Source of the DNA: VXMO01 sp965205915 | Lineage (GTDB): Bacteria; Chloroflexota; Dehalococcoidia; UBA6926 | NCBI GenBank assembly: GCA_965205915.1 | Contig: OZ242191.1 | Coordinates: forward strand, 868,001-932,000 | Length of the DNA: 64,000 nt | Direction of reading: 5' to 3' | Part shown: positions 38,644-47,101 of the stretch, piece after piece | How the letters are laid out: each line of letters opens with the position of its first letter | Position numbering within the stretch: the first letter of the stretch is position 1 | Translations under genes and position numbers: made by a program | The notes under the pieces: model-generated | What the model saw: only the letters and a program-made list of their open reading frames with translations | The model's database searches: none | Told to the model about the DNA's origin: nothing

Positions 38644-38832
38644 ATGAATGCGAATGAGTTGCGGCGTTGGCTGAGCAAGCAGGGAGCGACGTTTGAGAGG
38701 CATAAGGGTGGCAGTGGACACGTAACCGTCAGGCGGGGTGACCGGACAAGCCAACTTCCTATGCACGGCGGACGGAAAGAGCTGGGACGCAGACTCGTCG
38801 AGAAGATCAAGAAAGACTTGGGGTTAGACTGA
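38644..38832 (+). CDS. hicA: HicA-type mRNA interferase toxin
   Basis: 62-residue double-stranded-RNA-binding-fold toxin. The motif ELRRWLSKQGATFERHKGGSGH, with the catalytic histidine in GSGHVTV, is typical HicA. GAGGAG precedes the ATG. Overlaps hicB by one base (TGATG), in the usual toxin-first order. Confidence 0.92.
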   Translation: MNANELRRWLSKQGATFERHKGGSGHVTVRRGDRTSQLPMHGGRKELGRRLVEKIKKDLGLD

Positions 38833-39296
38833 TGCTCGCCTATCCGATAACGCTTGAAGAGGACGATGGGGCTTTGCTCGCAACATCGCCGGACTTCCCG
38901 GAACTGACGTCCTTTGGTGATGATGCGGACGATGCGCTGGCCCACGCCGTGGATGCGCTGGAGGAGGCTATTGCCGCCCGAATGAGTTATCACCAGGAGA
39001 TTCCGTTGCCTTCGCGCGGTGAAAACCTCGTTCCGCTTCCGACCCTCACATCGGCAAAGGTCATGCTTTATCGCGCGATGCGGGAGAACGGCATCGGCAA
39101 GGCGGAGTTGAGTCGCCGACTGGGGTGCCACATGCCACAGGTGGACCGCCTCCTGGATCTCAACCACAGTTCGAGAATGAATATGATTGACGCCGCCATG
39201 CGCGCCGTCGGCCTCCGGTTGAGCATTAGCGCCGTCCCCGTGGAGACCCCCCTACTGGCCATCGCCGAAGAGCAAGGCAAGTATCGGGCACGATGA
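38832..39296 (+). CDS. hicB: HicB-type antitoxin
   Basis: 154 residues. N-terminal HicB fold (YPITLEEDDGALLATSPDFPE, then DDALAHAVDALEEAI) neutralises HicA. The C-terminal part (AKVMLYRAMRENGIGKAELSRRLG) is a helix-turn-helix for operon autoregulation. Complete, so the pair appears functional. Confidence 0.92.
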   Translation: MLAYPITLEEDDGALLATSPDFPELTSFGDDADDALAHAVDALEEAIAARMSYHQEIPLPSRGENLVPLPTLTSAKVMLYRAMRENGIGKAELSRRLGCHMPQVDRLLDLNHSSRMNMIDAAMRAVGLRLSISAVPVETPLLAIAEEQGKYRAR

Positions 39297-39331
39297 GGAA
39301 CGGCTACCATTAGTGACGCGGGAGATTTGGC

Positions 39332-39610
39332 ATGGATGTAAATGACAACCTGCTTGAGCGGATCGCGTCGGATCCGCGGATACTGTTCGGAAAGCCGGTA
39401 ATTCGTGGGACGCGCATCGCAGTCGAGCATGTGCTCGAAATGATGGCAGCCGGTATGACGCAGGACGAAATCGTCGAAGGCTATGACCGCCTGAGCCCGG
39501 ACGACATCAGGGCATGCCTGACCTATGCCTACCGCTATGTTGCAGGTGAACTTGGCTATGGCAATGCGAATGGGAATGACGCGGTACGCCCTAGGGATAA
39601 AGCAAGATGA
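39332..39610 (+). CDS. DUF433 antitoxin (first copy)
   Basis: 92 residues. Core ERIASDPRILFGKPVIRGTRI, then HVLEMMAAGMTQDEIVEGYDRLSPDDIRACLTYA, is the DUF433 winged-helix family, antitoxins of DUF5615/PIN-like toxins. GGGAG lies before the ATG. Overlaps the next gene by ATGA. Confidence 0.88.
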   Translation: MDVNDNLLERIASDPRILFGKPVIRGTRIAVEHVLEMMAAGMTQDEIVEGYDRLSPDDIRACLTYAYRYVAGELGYGNANGNDAVRPRDKAR

Positions 39611-39855
39611 GCGTCGATGACACCTTGCTGGAGCGCTTCGTTGGCGAGGACGGACTCATCCCAATCAATCCTCACATTCCTGATTGCGGCATGAGAGTTG
39701 AAAGCGTTCTCGCCATGTTGGCCAGCGGAATGACTTATAGGGAAATCCTCGCCCAGAACCCGTCTCTTCAGGCAGACGACATCAGGGCCTGTATCACCTA
39801 CGCGTACCGCTGCGTGTCCGGCGAGCTAATCCTCGGTCGACTTGTCATCCGATAA
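39607..39855 (+). CDS. DUF433 antitoxin-like protein (second copy)
   Basis: 82 residues, the same fold as its neighbour (RVESVLAMLASGMTYREILAQ, DDIRACITYAYR) but with a diverged start: the GKPVIRGTR motif is replaced by PHIPDCGMR. Likely a tandem duplicate. It leads directly into the damaged toxin gene. Confidence 0.8.
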   Translation: MSVDDTLLERFVGEDGLIPINPHIPDCGMRVESVLAMLASGMTYREILAQNPSLQADDIRACITYAYRCVSGELILGRLVIR

Positions 39856-39860
39856 CTCTC

Positions 39861-40219
39861 GTGCGTTTTCTGGTCGACGAGTCCGCAGATTCCCACATCC
39901 TCCGTTCCACACTTGAGTCATTGGAACACGACGTAATCGCTGTGAGGGACCTTGAAAGGGGTATAGCGATGACGAACAAGTCCTGGCGATGGCCTTTGCC
40001 GACAACCGCGCCCTCATAACCAAGGACAAGGACTTCGGCAGACTGGTTTTCGAGTCCGGTTTGCCGCATCGCGGGGTCATTCGCATTTCTGATAGGGATG
40101 CCTCTAGTGTCGTTGCTGCCGTGCTGGACGTTATCAAGAATTACGAAGATGCCATCGAGGATGGCTCCTTTGTCACGGTCGACTACAACGGAGTGCGGAT
40201 TACGCCAGGGCCTCGATAA
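39861..40219 (+). pseudogene. DUF5615 PIN-like toxin, frameshifted
   Basis: GTG 39861 starts VRFLVDESADSHILRSTLES, typical DUF5615. The frame is lost near 39963-39970: the expected RGIxDDEQVLAMAFADNRALITKDKDFGRLVF continues in the -1 frame. One base appears to be missing. Downstream residues through VTVDYNGVRITP are well conserved, so the lesion is recent or a sequencing error. No slippery heptamer is seen. Confidence 0.75.
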
Positions 40220-40325
40220 ACACCCCTGCTGCGCTTGACGTTTCATCCTGTACGGGGTAGCGTCCATGTGTACGAAAGTGACGCCCCACCGGCGTTGCGT
40301 GATGGAATAACCTGGAGGACATATC

Positions 40326-41174
40326 ATGGCGAGAATCGTCAGTATCGAAGAGGCGGGGAATCGATTCAAGGACGGAATGCTCATCGCAATGACCGGTGGC
40401 AATGACCGCGCCTCCATGGCGCTGACACGCGAGATTGTCCGGCGCGGTATCAAGGATCTCAACCTTGTCTTCACGCCCGCCGGCGGCATTCAGGGCGACA
40501 TGCTCATTGGCGCAGGCGCGGTTGCATCCATCGACACCGGCTCCCTCACATTCGGCGAGCGCGGCCTTGCGCCCAACTACCGCCGTGTGGCCAAAGAGGG
40601 AGGAATCGCAGCGCTGGACAGCACCTGACCCGTTACGCTCACAGGGCTCCAGGCTGGAGCCAACGGCGTGCCGTTCATCCCGTCCCGTGGCGTCATCGGC
40701 ACTGACCTCGTCAACCTCCACCCCAACTGGAAGATCATCGAGGACCCCTACAACGAGGGTCATGACATCCTCCTCGTCCCGGCAATCCGCCCGGACATCG
40801 CCATCATCCATGCATTCAAGGCCGATCGGTCCGGGAACATCCTGGCCCCCGGCTACGATGACCGCATGATTGCGCAGGCCAGCGACAAGGTCATCGTGAC
40901 CGTTGAAGAGATCGTCGACTACGATCTGACCGAGGATTCGCGCGGTGGCCACGTCATCCCGTGGCCGTTCATCAGCCTCGTCGTCCACGTCCCCGCGGGC
41001 TCGCACCCCGGTGGCATGAAGCCGTACTACGTGGCGGACGATGCGCACTTCGCGCAGTACATGGAGGCCGCCAAGACCGGTGACGGCTTTGCGCGGTATC
41101 TCGATGAGTTCGTGCGCGGCCACACGGAGGACGAGTATCAAAAGCTCGTAACTCGTGTGCCCGTGACCGCCTAG
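40326..41174 (+). CDS. CoA-transferase/CoA-hydrolase subunit A (GctA/IpdA-like) with in-frame TGA
   Basis: CoA-transferase family I alpha-type subunit. Codons 1-100 (ARIVSIEEAGNRFKDGMLIA...) and 102-282 (PVTLTGLQAGANGVPFIPSR...) are in the same frame, interrupted only by TGA at 40626-40628. By eye the TGA aligns with the residue before the conserved GLQA/PF segment, occupied by Gln in GctA and, as I recall it, by the essential Glu of IpdA. Both halves look under selection. Explanations: selenocysteine, a nonsense mutation or a read error. No Shine-Dalgarno or start of its own is needed for the second half if the TGA is read through. Confidence 0.8.
40645..40661 (+). promoter_or_regulatory. 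Hairpin downstream of the in-frame TGA, SECIS-like in shape
   Basis: GGCTCCA (40645-40651), loop GGC, TGGAGCC (40655-40661): a perfect 7-bp stem. The loop begins 23 bases after the TGA and starts with G, within the general rules for bacterial SECIS elements. It also encodes the conserved LQAGA, so chance is possible. Confidence 0.35.
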
Positions 41175-41203
41175 AAGCGCGTAGCAGGCGAATACCCGCC
41201 GCA

Positions 41204-41947
41204 ATGCCGTTTCAGTCAGACGACTTCACCGTCGGCGAGTTGATGGCCACCCGCATCTCGCGGGAGGTTCATGACGACACATACGTTGGCACCGGCGCCG
41301 CATCGCCCGTGCCCATGGCCGGGGTTCTGCTTGCGCAGGGGACACACGCGCAGGACATGATCTACGTTGCCATCGGCGCGTCTGATCCGGCGCTCAGCCC
41401 CATCAGCGGCAAGGAGACATTCGATCTTGCCCAGCGTGGCAGGCTCGACATCTTCTTCCTCGGCGGCGCGCAGATAGACGGCCACGGCAACATCAACCTG
41501 ACCACCATCGGTGACCATGACCGGCCTGACCTGCGGCTCCCCGGCGCGGCCGGCTCCGGGATGCTCTACTTCATGACGAATCGCGTCATCCTCTTCCGCA
41601 TGGAGCATACGCTGCGGGTGTTCGTGGAAGATGTGGATTTCATCACCTCCGCCGGTTCCAGCAGCGAACGTGTGGAACGCCCCGGCGGCCCATCCATGCT
41701 CATCACGAATCTCTGCGTTATGTTGTACCTGAAGGATCAGAAGCGGTTTGAACTGGAATCCGTTCATCCCGGGGTCACTGTTGATGAGGTGAAAGAGAAC
41801 ACCGGATTCGAGTTCATCGTTTCAGGAAATGTGCCGGAGACGACGGCCCCCACCGCGGAGCAGTTGAGCCTATTGAGGGGAAGCATCAAGGATAGCGTCG
41901 GCGGGCAATACCCGGGCTTTCTGGAGTCAGGGGGTTTCGGCGGATAA
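41204..41947 (+). CDS. CoA-transferase/CoA-hydrolase subunit B (GctB/IpdB-like)
   Basis: Beta-type subunit (247 residues). VGTGAASPVPMAGVLLAQGTHAQD and GGAQIDGHGNINLTTIGDH are family signatures; NTGFEF near the C-terminus is also typical. Where GctB has its catalytic glutamate (IVESG) this protein reads YVAIG. Known: IpdB likewise lacks that Glu, and IpdAB is a CoA-ester hydrolase/ring-opening enzyme. Inferred: this pair is IpdAB-like. Thirty bases after the A subunit. Confidence 0.85.
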   Translation: MPFQSDDFTVGELMATRISREVHDDTYVGTGAASPVPMAGVLLAQGTHAQDMIYVAIGASDPALSPISGKETFDLAQRGRLDIFFLGGAQIDGHGNINLTTIGDHDRPDLRLPGAAGSGMLYFMTNRVILFRMEHTLRVFVEDVDFITSAGSSSERVERPGGPSMLITNLCVMLYLKDQKRFELESVHPGVTVDEVKENTGFEFIVSGNVPETTAPTAEQLSLLRGSIKDSVGGQYPGFLESGGFGG

Positions 41948-42029
41948 GCGGGCTCGCGGGTCTTGACGCCCAACCGGTGTTCATTGACACTAAGCTATGG
42001 ATGTGATGAGGTCCATAACGGACACAACG

Positions 42030-42063
42030 AGGGGCATGTTTGCGCGTGCCCCTTTGCTTTTTC
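42030..42063 (+). terminator. Intrinsic terminator upstream of guaB3
   Basis: AGGGGCATG (42030-42038) pairs with CGTGCCCCT (42045-42053), one G-T pair, followed by TTGCTTTTT. It ends the CoA-transferase operon or attenuates a guaB3 leader. Confidence 0.7.
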
Positions 42064-42084
42064 CGGGGCAGGGAAATCGGCATG

Positions 42085-42107
42085 AAGGCGCCGCGTTGCG
42101 GCGCCTT
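42085..42107 (+). other. Perfect 10-bp hairpin in the guaB3 5' region
   Basis: AAGGCGCCGC, loop GTT, GCGGCGCCTT, ending 23 bases before the ATG. Together with the preceding terminator it forms two hairpins in the leader. No known purine riboswitch core is seen. Confidence 0.55.
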
Positions 42108-42130
42108 GTTGATTAAGGGGGCTGGCAAAT

Positions 42131-43321
42131 ATGGTCGCAACTGAAATCGCCGAGCGAGGAGTGGATTTTGGCATCGACGAGGGTATGCCGGAGTTCAAAC
42201 AACTCAGACGCGCCTACGGGTTTGAAGAAGTGGCCATCGTTCCCGGTCGCGTCACTCTGAATCCGGACCAGACCGACATCAGCTTCGCGATGGGCGGCCG
42301 CGTGTTTGACCTCCCCATCATGGCCGCCGCAATGGACGGCGTCGTGGATCCGGCCTTTGCCGCCACCTACAGTCGCCTCGGCGGCCTTGCCGTCCTCAAC
42401 CTCGAGGGAGTACATGGGCGCTATGCGAACCCTGAAGAGGCCCTGCAAGAGGTCCTTGAAGCCCCGTCCGACTCTGTTACGGCCACTCTCCAGCGAATCT
42501 ACTCTGCCCCCATCAAGGATGAATACATCGGCGCAACCATTGAGAAGATGAAGTCGCTCGGCGCGACCGTGGCCGTCGGGGCCACACCTGCCAACACCAA
42601 GCGTTTCATTGGGACGGTCGTCGAGACCGGCGCCGATTACTATGTCTGCCAATCGACCGTCACGACGGCGCGTCATATCTCAACAAGCCCCGTCGGTCTC
42701 CACTTTGACGACCTTGTGGGCCGCATTCCGATTCCCGTCATCGTCGGCAACGTCGTTGGCTATCACCAGACGATGGAGCTGTTGCAGACGGGCGTCGCCG
42801 GCATCCTCGTGGGAGTCGGCCCCGGCGCGGCATGCACAAGCCGAGAGGTGCTCGGCATCGGCGTGCCACAGGTCACGGCGACAATCGAGACAGCCGCCGC
42901 GCGCGATGAGTACCATCGCCGAACCGGACGCTACGTTCCAATCATCACGGATGGTGGAATCCGCTCAGGCGGCGACCTCTGCAAGGCGCTCGTCTCGGGC
43001 GCGGATGCCGTTATGCTTGGTTCCATTTTCGCCTCTGCTGAAGAGGCTCCGGGCAAGGGTTATCACTGGGGCATGGCCACGCCGCACCCCGCGCTCCCGC
43101 GCGGCACGCGGGTTCGCGTCGGTGTGCGGGCCAACCTTGAGCGCCTGCTCTTCGGCCCAACGGATCGCACGGACGGCACGGAGAACCTGGTCGGCGCAAT
43201 CCACACGGCCATGGGCATGTGCGGAGCGGAGACGATTCGCGACCTTCAGCAGGCTGAGATGATCGTCGCCCCGTCCATCAAGACAGAGGGCAAGCAGCTA
43301 CAGCTGTCGGGCCAGGTCTAG
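42131..43321 (+). CDS. guaB3: IMP dehydrogenase, GuaB3 type
   Basis: IMPDH-family protein of 396 residues without CBS domains. Active-site loop GVGPGAACTSREVLGIGVPQVTA with the catalytic cysteine; DGGIRSGGD phosphate-binding motif; EVAIVPGRVTLNPDQTD at the N-terminus is characteristic of GuaB3. Actinobacteria, Cyanobacteria and Chloroflexota have it beside true GuaB. AGGGGGC precedes the ATG. Role: IMP to XMP oxidation or a GuaB3-specific purine function. Confidence 0.9.
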   Translation: MVATEIAERGVDFGIDEGMPEFKQLRRAYGFEEVAIVPGRVTLNPDQTDISFAMGGRVFDLPIMAAAMDGVVDPAFAATYSRLGGLAVLNLEGVHGRYANPEEALQEVLEAPSDSVTATLQRIYSAPIKDEYIGATIEKMKSLGATVAVGATPANTKRFIGTVVETGADYYVCQSTVTTARHISTSPVGLHFDDLVGRIPIPVIVGNVVGYHQTMELLQTGVAGILVGVGPGAACTSREVLGIGVPQVTATIETAAARDEYHRRTGRYVPIITDGGIRSGGDLCKALVSGADAVMLGSIFASAEEAPGKGYHWGMATPHPALPRGTRVRVGVRANLERLLFGPTDRTDGTENLVGAIHTAMGMCGAETIRDLQQAEMIVAPSIKTEGKQLQLSGQV

Positions 43322-43340
43322 GTTCCGGCCTACAGACGAC

Positions 43341-43354
43341 CGCCGGATTCCCGC
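43341..43354. repeat. Dispersed palindromic repeat, copy 3, left half
   Basis: CGCCGGATTCCCGC, cut by the IS element; the right half CTTCGCGGGAATGACGGG resumes at 44301. Joining them rebuilds the copy seen at 15447-15478 exactly through the loop. Confidence 0.85.
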
Positions 43355-43359
43355 ACAGT

Positions 43360-44299
43360 GAGACCTTTGAGTAACCGTGTTGGCGTCTGACGTTGGGACA
43401 CAGGTCGCGATGGTGGGCGCCTGCAGGTCCCTTGTGCGGCATTCTGTGGCGTGTGATTGGGAGGCGGAGCCGTTTTCGAGGAGTGTGGCAGCGTCTGGCC
43501 GTCGGACTTTGGGGTCATGTCCGGTCAGGCAGCGTGTGGGGTCAAGCGGATGTACTTCCTGAGATTGTAGGCCATCAGTTTGAGGTACATCTCCACCGAG
43601 TTGCGTTGCAATCCTCTGTACTGGACACGACTGTAGCCGTAGCTGCGTTTCAGTGTCCCGAAGACCTTCTCGACCAGGGATCGCCGTGGCGCAATCAGGT
43701 CATTCCGTGCGACTCCAATCCGCATCGGGATCTCTCGTGCTCTTCACGCCAGGCCCTGCGCTCATCGGCGGGCGTTTCACCTGCGCCTCCACCAGCGTGG
43801 CGTCCATCAATGTCCCCTCCTTGACGAACAGACCCCGCCTCTCCAACTTGCCTGCCCAGTTCATGGAAGAGCTTCTCCGCAAGGCCGCGATTCGCCAACT
43901 CCGTACGGAATCGGCTGATCGTCGAGTAATCCGGCGTGTCGTCCTCAAGCCCCAGTCCCACGAAACGGCGGAACGAAATACGGTCGTCGAGCGCCTCCTC
44001 CATCAGGGGGTCCGAGAGGGTGTACCCCTGCTGGAGCAGCAGGATCTTCACCATCGTCAACGGTGGATAGCTGGGGCGTCCCTCCGGCGCCGAATACACG
44101 CCAGCCACCAGCGCATCGAATCCGTCCCACTCGATCTCCCGCCCGATGCGCTCCAAACGCTCATTCCTGCCAAGCGTCCCCGGCAGCAACGAATTCACCA
44201 ATGACGGCTGCCCCATCTGACGATGCATCACTCACCCCCCTAACAGCATCCGCGCTCTATCCATTTTGGACTGGATAGAGGGGGTTACTCAAAGGTCTC
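43360..44299 (-). mobile_element. Decayed IS5-like insertion sequence
   Basis: Terminal inverted repeats GAGACCTTTGAGTAACC (43360-43376) and its complement (44283-44299) are perfect over 17 bases. Length 940 bp, shorter than a typical IS5 element, because the transposase lost a central part. It interrupts a palindromic repeat. Five bases (ACAGT, 43355-43359) on the left and one on the right lie between the ends and the repeat; no clear target duplication is visible. Confidence 0.9.
43525..44231 (-). pseudogene. IS5-family transposase, frameshifted and internally deleted
   Basis: Three fragments on the minus strand: MMHRQMGQPSLVNSLLPG to TELANRGLAEKLFHELGRQ (44231 to about 43830); VKEGTLMDATLVEAQVKRP to DPDADWSR in another frame (to about 43710); and LIAPRRSLVEKVFGTLKRSY with a LMAYNLRKYIRL tail (to 43525). 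The segment with the second catalytic Asp, about 100 codons, is missing. It cannot transpose without help. Confidence 0.88.
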
Positions 44300-44300
44300 C

Positions 44301-44318
44301 CTTCGCGGGAATGACGGG
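44301..44318. repeat. Dispersed palindromic repeat, copy 3, right half
   Basis: CTTCGCGGGAATGACGGG, the loop and right arm of the copy whose left arm is at 43341-43354. Confidence 0.85.
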
Positions 44319-44368
44319 TGGGGTTGTCAGGTCAAGTTCAGGATTACGCGAGCGGCCACGGCAAGTGC

Positions 44369-44860
44369 CTATTCGACAGTTGAGATCGTAAAACTCTGGG
44401 GGCCGGACGGCGTCTCGACCTCGACCTTGTCGCCGGATCTCTTTCCGAGCAACTTACTGCCCACGGGCGATTCGTTGGAAATACGTCCGCGCGCGGCATC
44501 CGCCTCCGCCCTGCCAACAATAGTCCACCGCTCCTTCTCGCCGTCTCCATCGAGAACGACGACGGTAGAGCCGACGCGAACCGCGCCGTCACTCTGTGGG
44601 CCCTGCGCTTCGATAATCGATGCGCGGCGCACGCTGTCCTCAAGTTGGCGAATACGGCCTTCGAGGAAGGCCTGCTCATTCTTGGCGGCGTCGTATTGGG
44701 CGCTGTCCGTGATGTCGCCAAGCTCCTTGGCGCGCTGAATCATTTCCGCCACCTCAGGGCGGCGCACGTTGCGGAGCCCTTCAAGCTCCTCCTTCATGCG
44801 CTCCAGCCCCTCGGCGCTGATGTAGACCTTGTTGTCGGCAGCGGCGTTGTCAGTAGTCAT
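44369..44860 (-). CDS. greA: Transcription elongation factor GreA
   Basis: 163 residues. N-terminal coiled coil (YISAEGLERMKEELEGLRNV, then RPEVAEMIQRAKELGDITDSAQYDAAKNEQ) carries the acidic DxxDSAQYDAAK tip that stimulates RNA cleavage. The C-terminal FKBP-like domain includes GRISNESPVGSKLLGK. TTGGAGA precedes ATG 44860; the longer frame to 44899 is unlikely. Confidence 0.95.
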   Translation of the reverse strand: MTTDNAAADNKVYISAEGLERMKEELEGLRNVRRPEVAEMIQRAKELGDITDSAQYDAAKNEQAFLEGRIRQLEDSVRRASIIEAQGPQSDGAVRVGSTVVVLDGDGEKERWTIVGRAEADAARGRISNESPVGSKLLGKRSGDKVEVETPSGPQSFTISTVE

Positions 44861-44937
44861 ATGAATCTCCAATCTGAAGATGGTTTGTGTGGGGCGCAAT
44901 CCGGCCGAATGGGGCGCCCCAAAGTCCAGACAGTGTA

Positions 44938-46263
44938 CTAGTCTTCGAGCCGTCCTGCTAGCGAGTTCATCACAATCCCGGTGGCCACCTTTGGGAAAAA
45001 GAACGTCGATTTCGGTGGAAGACGCTCTCCGGCCCCCGCCGCCTCCGTCATATCCACCATTCCGACGGCCTGCAACAGGAAGCCAGCATCATACTCGCCG
45101 GAGCGCACGGCCTCGATAGCCTCGGCCGCGCCTCGTGGGTAGGACAGCCAGCCGCGACTCTCTGCCTCCTGCTGGTTCGCGCCCACCCCATGGGTAAGAA
45201 GGACATCGAGAAATACACATGGCGGGAGCCGACCCCACGCCTCCGTCGCTCCCGTCAGCAGCCCTTCAAAGATGCCGGACTCGATTGGACGGAGCAGCCT
45301 GAGTATGTCGCCGGGGGGTTCGATAAGCGCCATCATCGGCGTCTCGCCGTTTTCTGCCCGCACAGACGCGAACTTCTCCGCCGCTTCTGCGGGAGACAGG
45401 CCGGAAACATCAACCTCTTCCGACATGAAATAGGTCTCAACCTGTCGTTGGAGGCGGGCGCGAGCATCATCAGGCAACCCACGCAGCAATCGGTGGTACG
45501 GCAGGCTGATGAGTCCCGGGTCATCGATGGCCGTCAACGCTGCCATGATGTACCCGGCGGCGTACTCCGGATCGTCCAACTCCGCTCCACGCTCATCCCA
45601 GTACGCCAGCGCCGTCTCATAGCGGTGATGGCCGTCAGCGACGTAGAGCGGACCGCCGATGCCAAGCCTGATCGCCCCGGCCTCCCCGGGGTCTGCTACA
45701 TACCAGATCTCGTAGTCGTCTCCCGCGAGATCCGTGAACGACGCGTCAGTCGGGCGCACGGCGATTGCCCTAAGAAGCCGTCGAAGCTCGCCGTCTTCAT
45801 CCTCATACAACGCCATGATCGGGCTGACATTCGCGTCAACGGCGTTCATGAGCATCAACCGGTCGCGCTTTGCTGCCTCATGCGTGTGCTCATGCGGCAG
45901 CACGGAGCCGTCTTCCCACGCCGCTAGTCGTACTGCCCCGATCAATTCAAACCGGCTGACCTTTTCTCCACCAATGTGAAAGGAATGCCGAACCAGGTAG
46001 AAATGGGGCGATTCGTCCCTCCGCAGCACACCCGCGGAGGTCCACTCACTCCACGTCCTGGCCGCGGAGCCATACGGATCATCAGGCGCGACGGCGGACG
46101 GCAATTCAAGCCGGATGACGTTGTGCGGGCTTGCCTCAAGGAGGCGCGTCATATCCGCCGGAGAAATGACGTCATAGGGTGGAGCGGCCAGCGCGCTCAA
46201 GTTCCCTGAGCGCGCCGAATCATATCGCCAGCCGCGGAAGGGCCGGAAGAGTGAACCCGCCAC
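44938..46263 (-). CDS. DUF1015 family protein
   Basis: About 441 residues, function unproven. N-terminal RPFRGWRYD and LAAPPYDVISPADM, central VLPHEHTHEAAKRDRLMLM and LYVADGHHRYETAL are conserved in DUF1015, which often sits near serine or glutamate metabolism genes and resembles kinase-like or ParB-like folds. GTG 46263 follows the Sir2 stop and has GGAGG upstream; ATG 46302 is an alternative overlapping the Sir2 gene. Confidence 0.85.
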   Translation of the reverse strand: MAGSLFRPFRGWRYDSARSGNLSALAAPPYDVISPADMTRLLEASPHNVIRLELPSAVAPDDPYGSAARTWSEWTSAGVLRRDESPHFYLVRHSFHIGGEKVSRFELIGAVRLAAWEDGSVLPHEHTHEAAKRDRLMLMNAVDANVSPIMALYEDEDGELRRLLRAIAVRPTDASFTDLAGDDYEIWYVADPGEAGAIRLGIGGPLYVADGHHRYETALAYWDERGAELDDPEYAAGYIMAALTAIDDPGLISLPYHRLLRGLPDDARARLQRQVETYFMSEEVDVSGLSPAEAAEKFASVRAENGETPMMALIEPPGDILRLLRPIESGIFEGLLTGATEAWGRLPPCVFLDVLLTHGVGANQQEAESRGWLSYPRGAAEAIEAVRSGEYDAGFLLQAVGMVDMTEAAGAGERLPPKSTFFFPKVATGIVMNSLAGRLED

Positions 46264-46267
46264 AACT

Positions 46268-47089
46268 CTACGTGGCCTCCAGGATGCCGTTGATCGAACC
46301 ATCCTGCCCCTGCGCCCGCCTTAGTGCGGCCACAAGCTCCGGCAAGGCCTCTCCGGTCGGCGCGCGAACGACAATGTCGCACACATCCGTTAGTGCGGTC
46401 TCGTTCGGATTGATCTCGATAAGCGTTGCCCCGTTCAGACGCCGAGCCACTTCCGGCAGGGCGGCTGCGGGGTAAACGATGGCGGATGTGCCAAGAATCA
46501 ACACGCAATCGCTCTGCGCCGCCTCCATCTGGCACCGCTCCAGAACGTCCGGCGGGATCGGCTCCCCGAACATGACCGTGTCCGTCTTGAGGAACCCTTC
46601 ACAGTTGGGACACCGGGGTGGCAATTCATCGAGCGGAATCTCATCTCGCGTATAGCGATGCACACAATCGATGCATCGAATCAGGGTGTGGTTGCCATGA
46701 ATCTCCGAGATGCTCTCGCTTCCGGCGGCGCGGTGCAGGTTATCGACGTTTTGCGTCACCAAGTGGCGGAGCGTGCCCATCCGCTCAAGATCGACCAGCG
46801 CATGGTGTCCCGGATTGGGCTGCGCGGACTCCAGAGCGTCCCGCATCTCCGGCATCTGATTGCCGGTGAGCCGCTCTTCCCACCACGCCTGGGGATCCCT
46901 GAGGAAACGCTGGTAGCCGAGATTGTCCGGCTCGCCGTACTTGGTCCACAGGCCGCCGGGGCCGCGGAATGTCGGTATGCCGCTCTCGGCGGACATTCCC
47001 GCGCCGGCCAGCGCCGTAAGGTAGCCCGCCTCAGTGATGGCCTGCGCAGCCTCCTCCAATGCGGAATGAATAGAATCAGATAGCGTCAT
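46268..47089 (-). CDS. Sir2-family NAD-dependent protein deacylase
   Basis: Sirtuin of 273 residues. NAD motif GAGMSAESGIPTFRG (29-43), TQNVDNLH, catalytic histidine in EIHGNHTLIRC, and zinc cysteines CIDC and CPNC. It removes acyl groups from lysines using NAD. With the AcuC-like protein at 7.2-8.3 kb it gives the window both zinc- and NAD-type deacetylases. Co-directional with the DUF1015 gene. Confidence 0.93.
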   Translation of the reverse strand: MTLSDSIHSALEEAAQAITEAGYLTALAGAGMSAESGIPTFRGPGGLWTKYGEPDNLGYQRFLRDPQAWWEERLTGNQMPEMRDALESAQPNPGHHALVDLERMGTLRHLVTQNVDNLHRAAGSESISEIHGNHTLIRCIDCVHRYTRDEIPLDELPPRCPNCEGFLKTDTVMFGEPIPPDVLERCQMEAAQSDCVLILGTSAIVYPAAALPEVARRLNGATLIEINPNETALTDVCDIVVRAPTGEALPELVAALRRAQGQDGSINGILEAT

Positions 47090-47101
47090 ATGGTGAGTCC
47101 C

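Noticed and set aside
43393..43824. A 143-codon plus-strand ORF within the IS
   Set aside because: Antisense to transposase fragments that are clearly recognisable on the minus strand.
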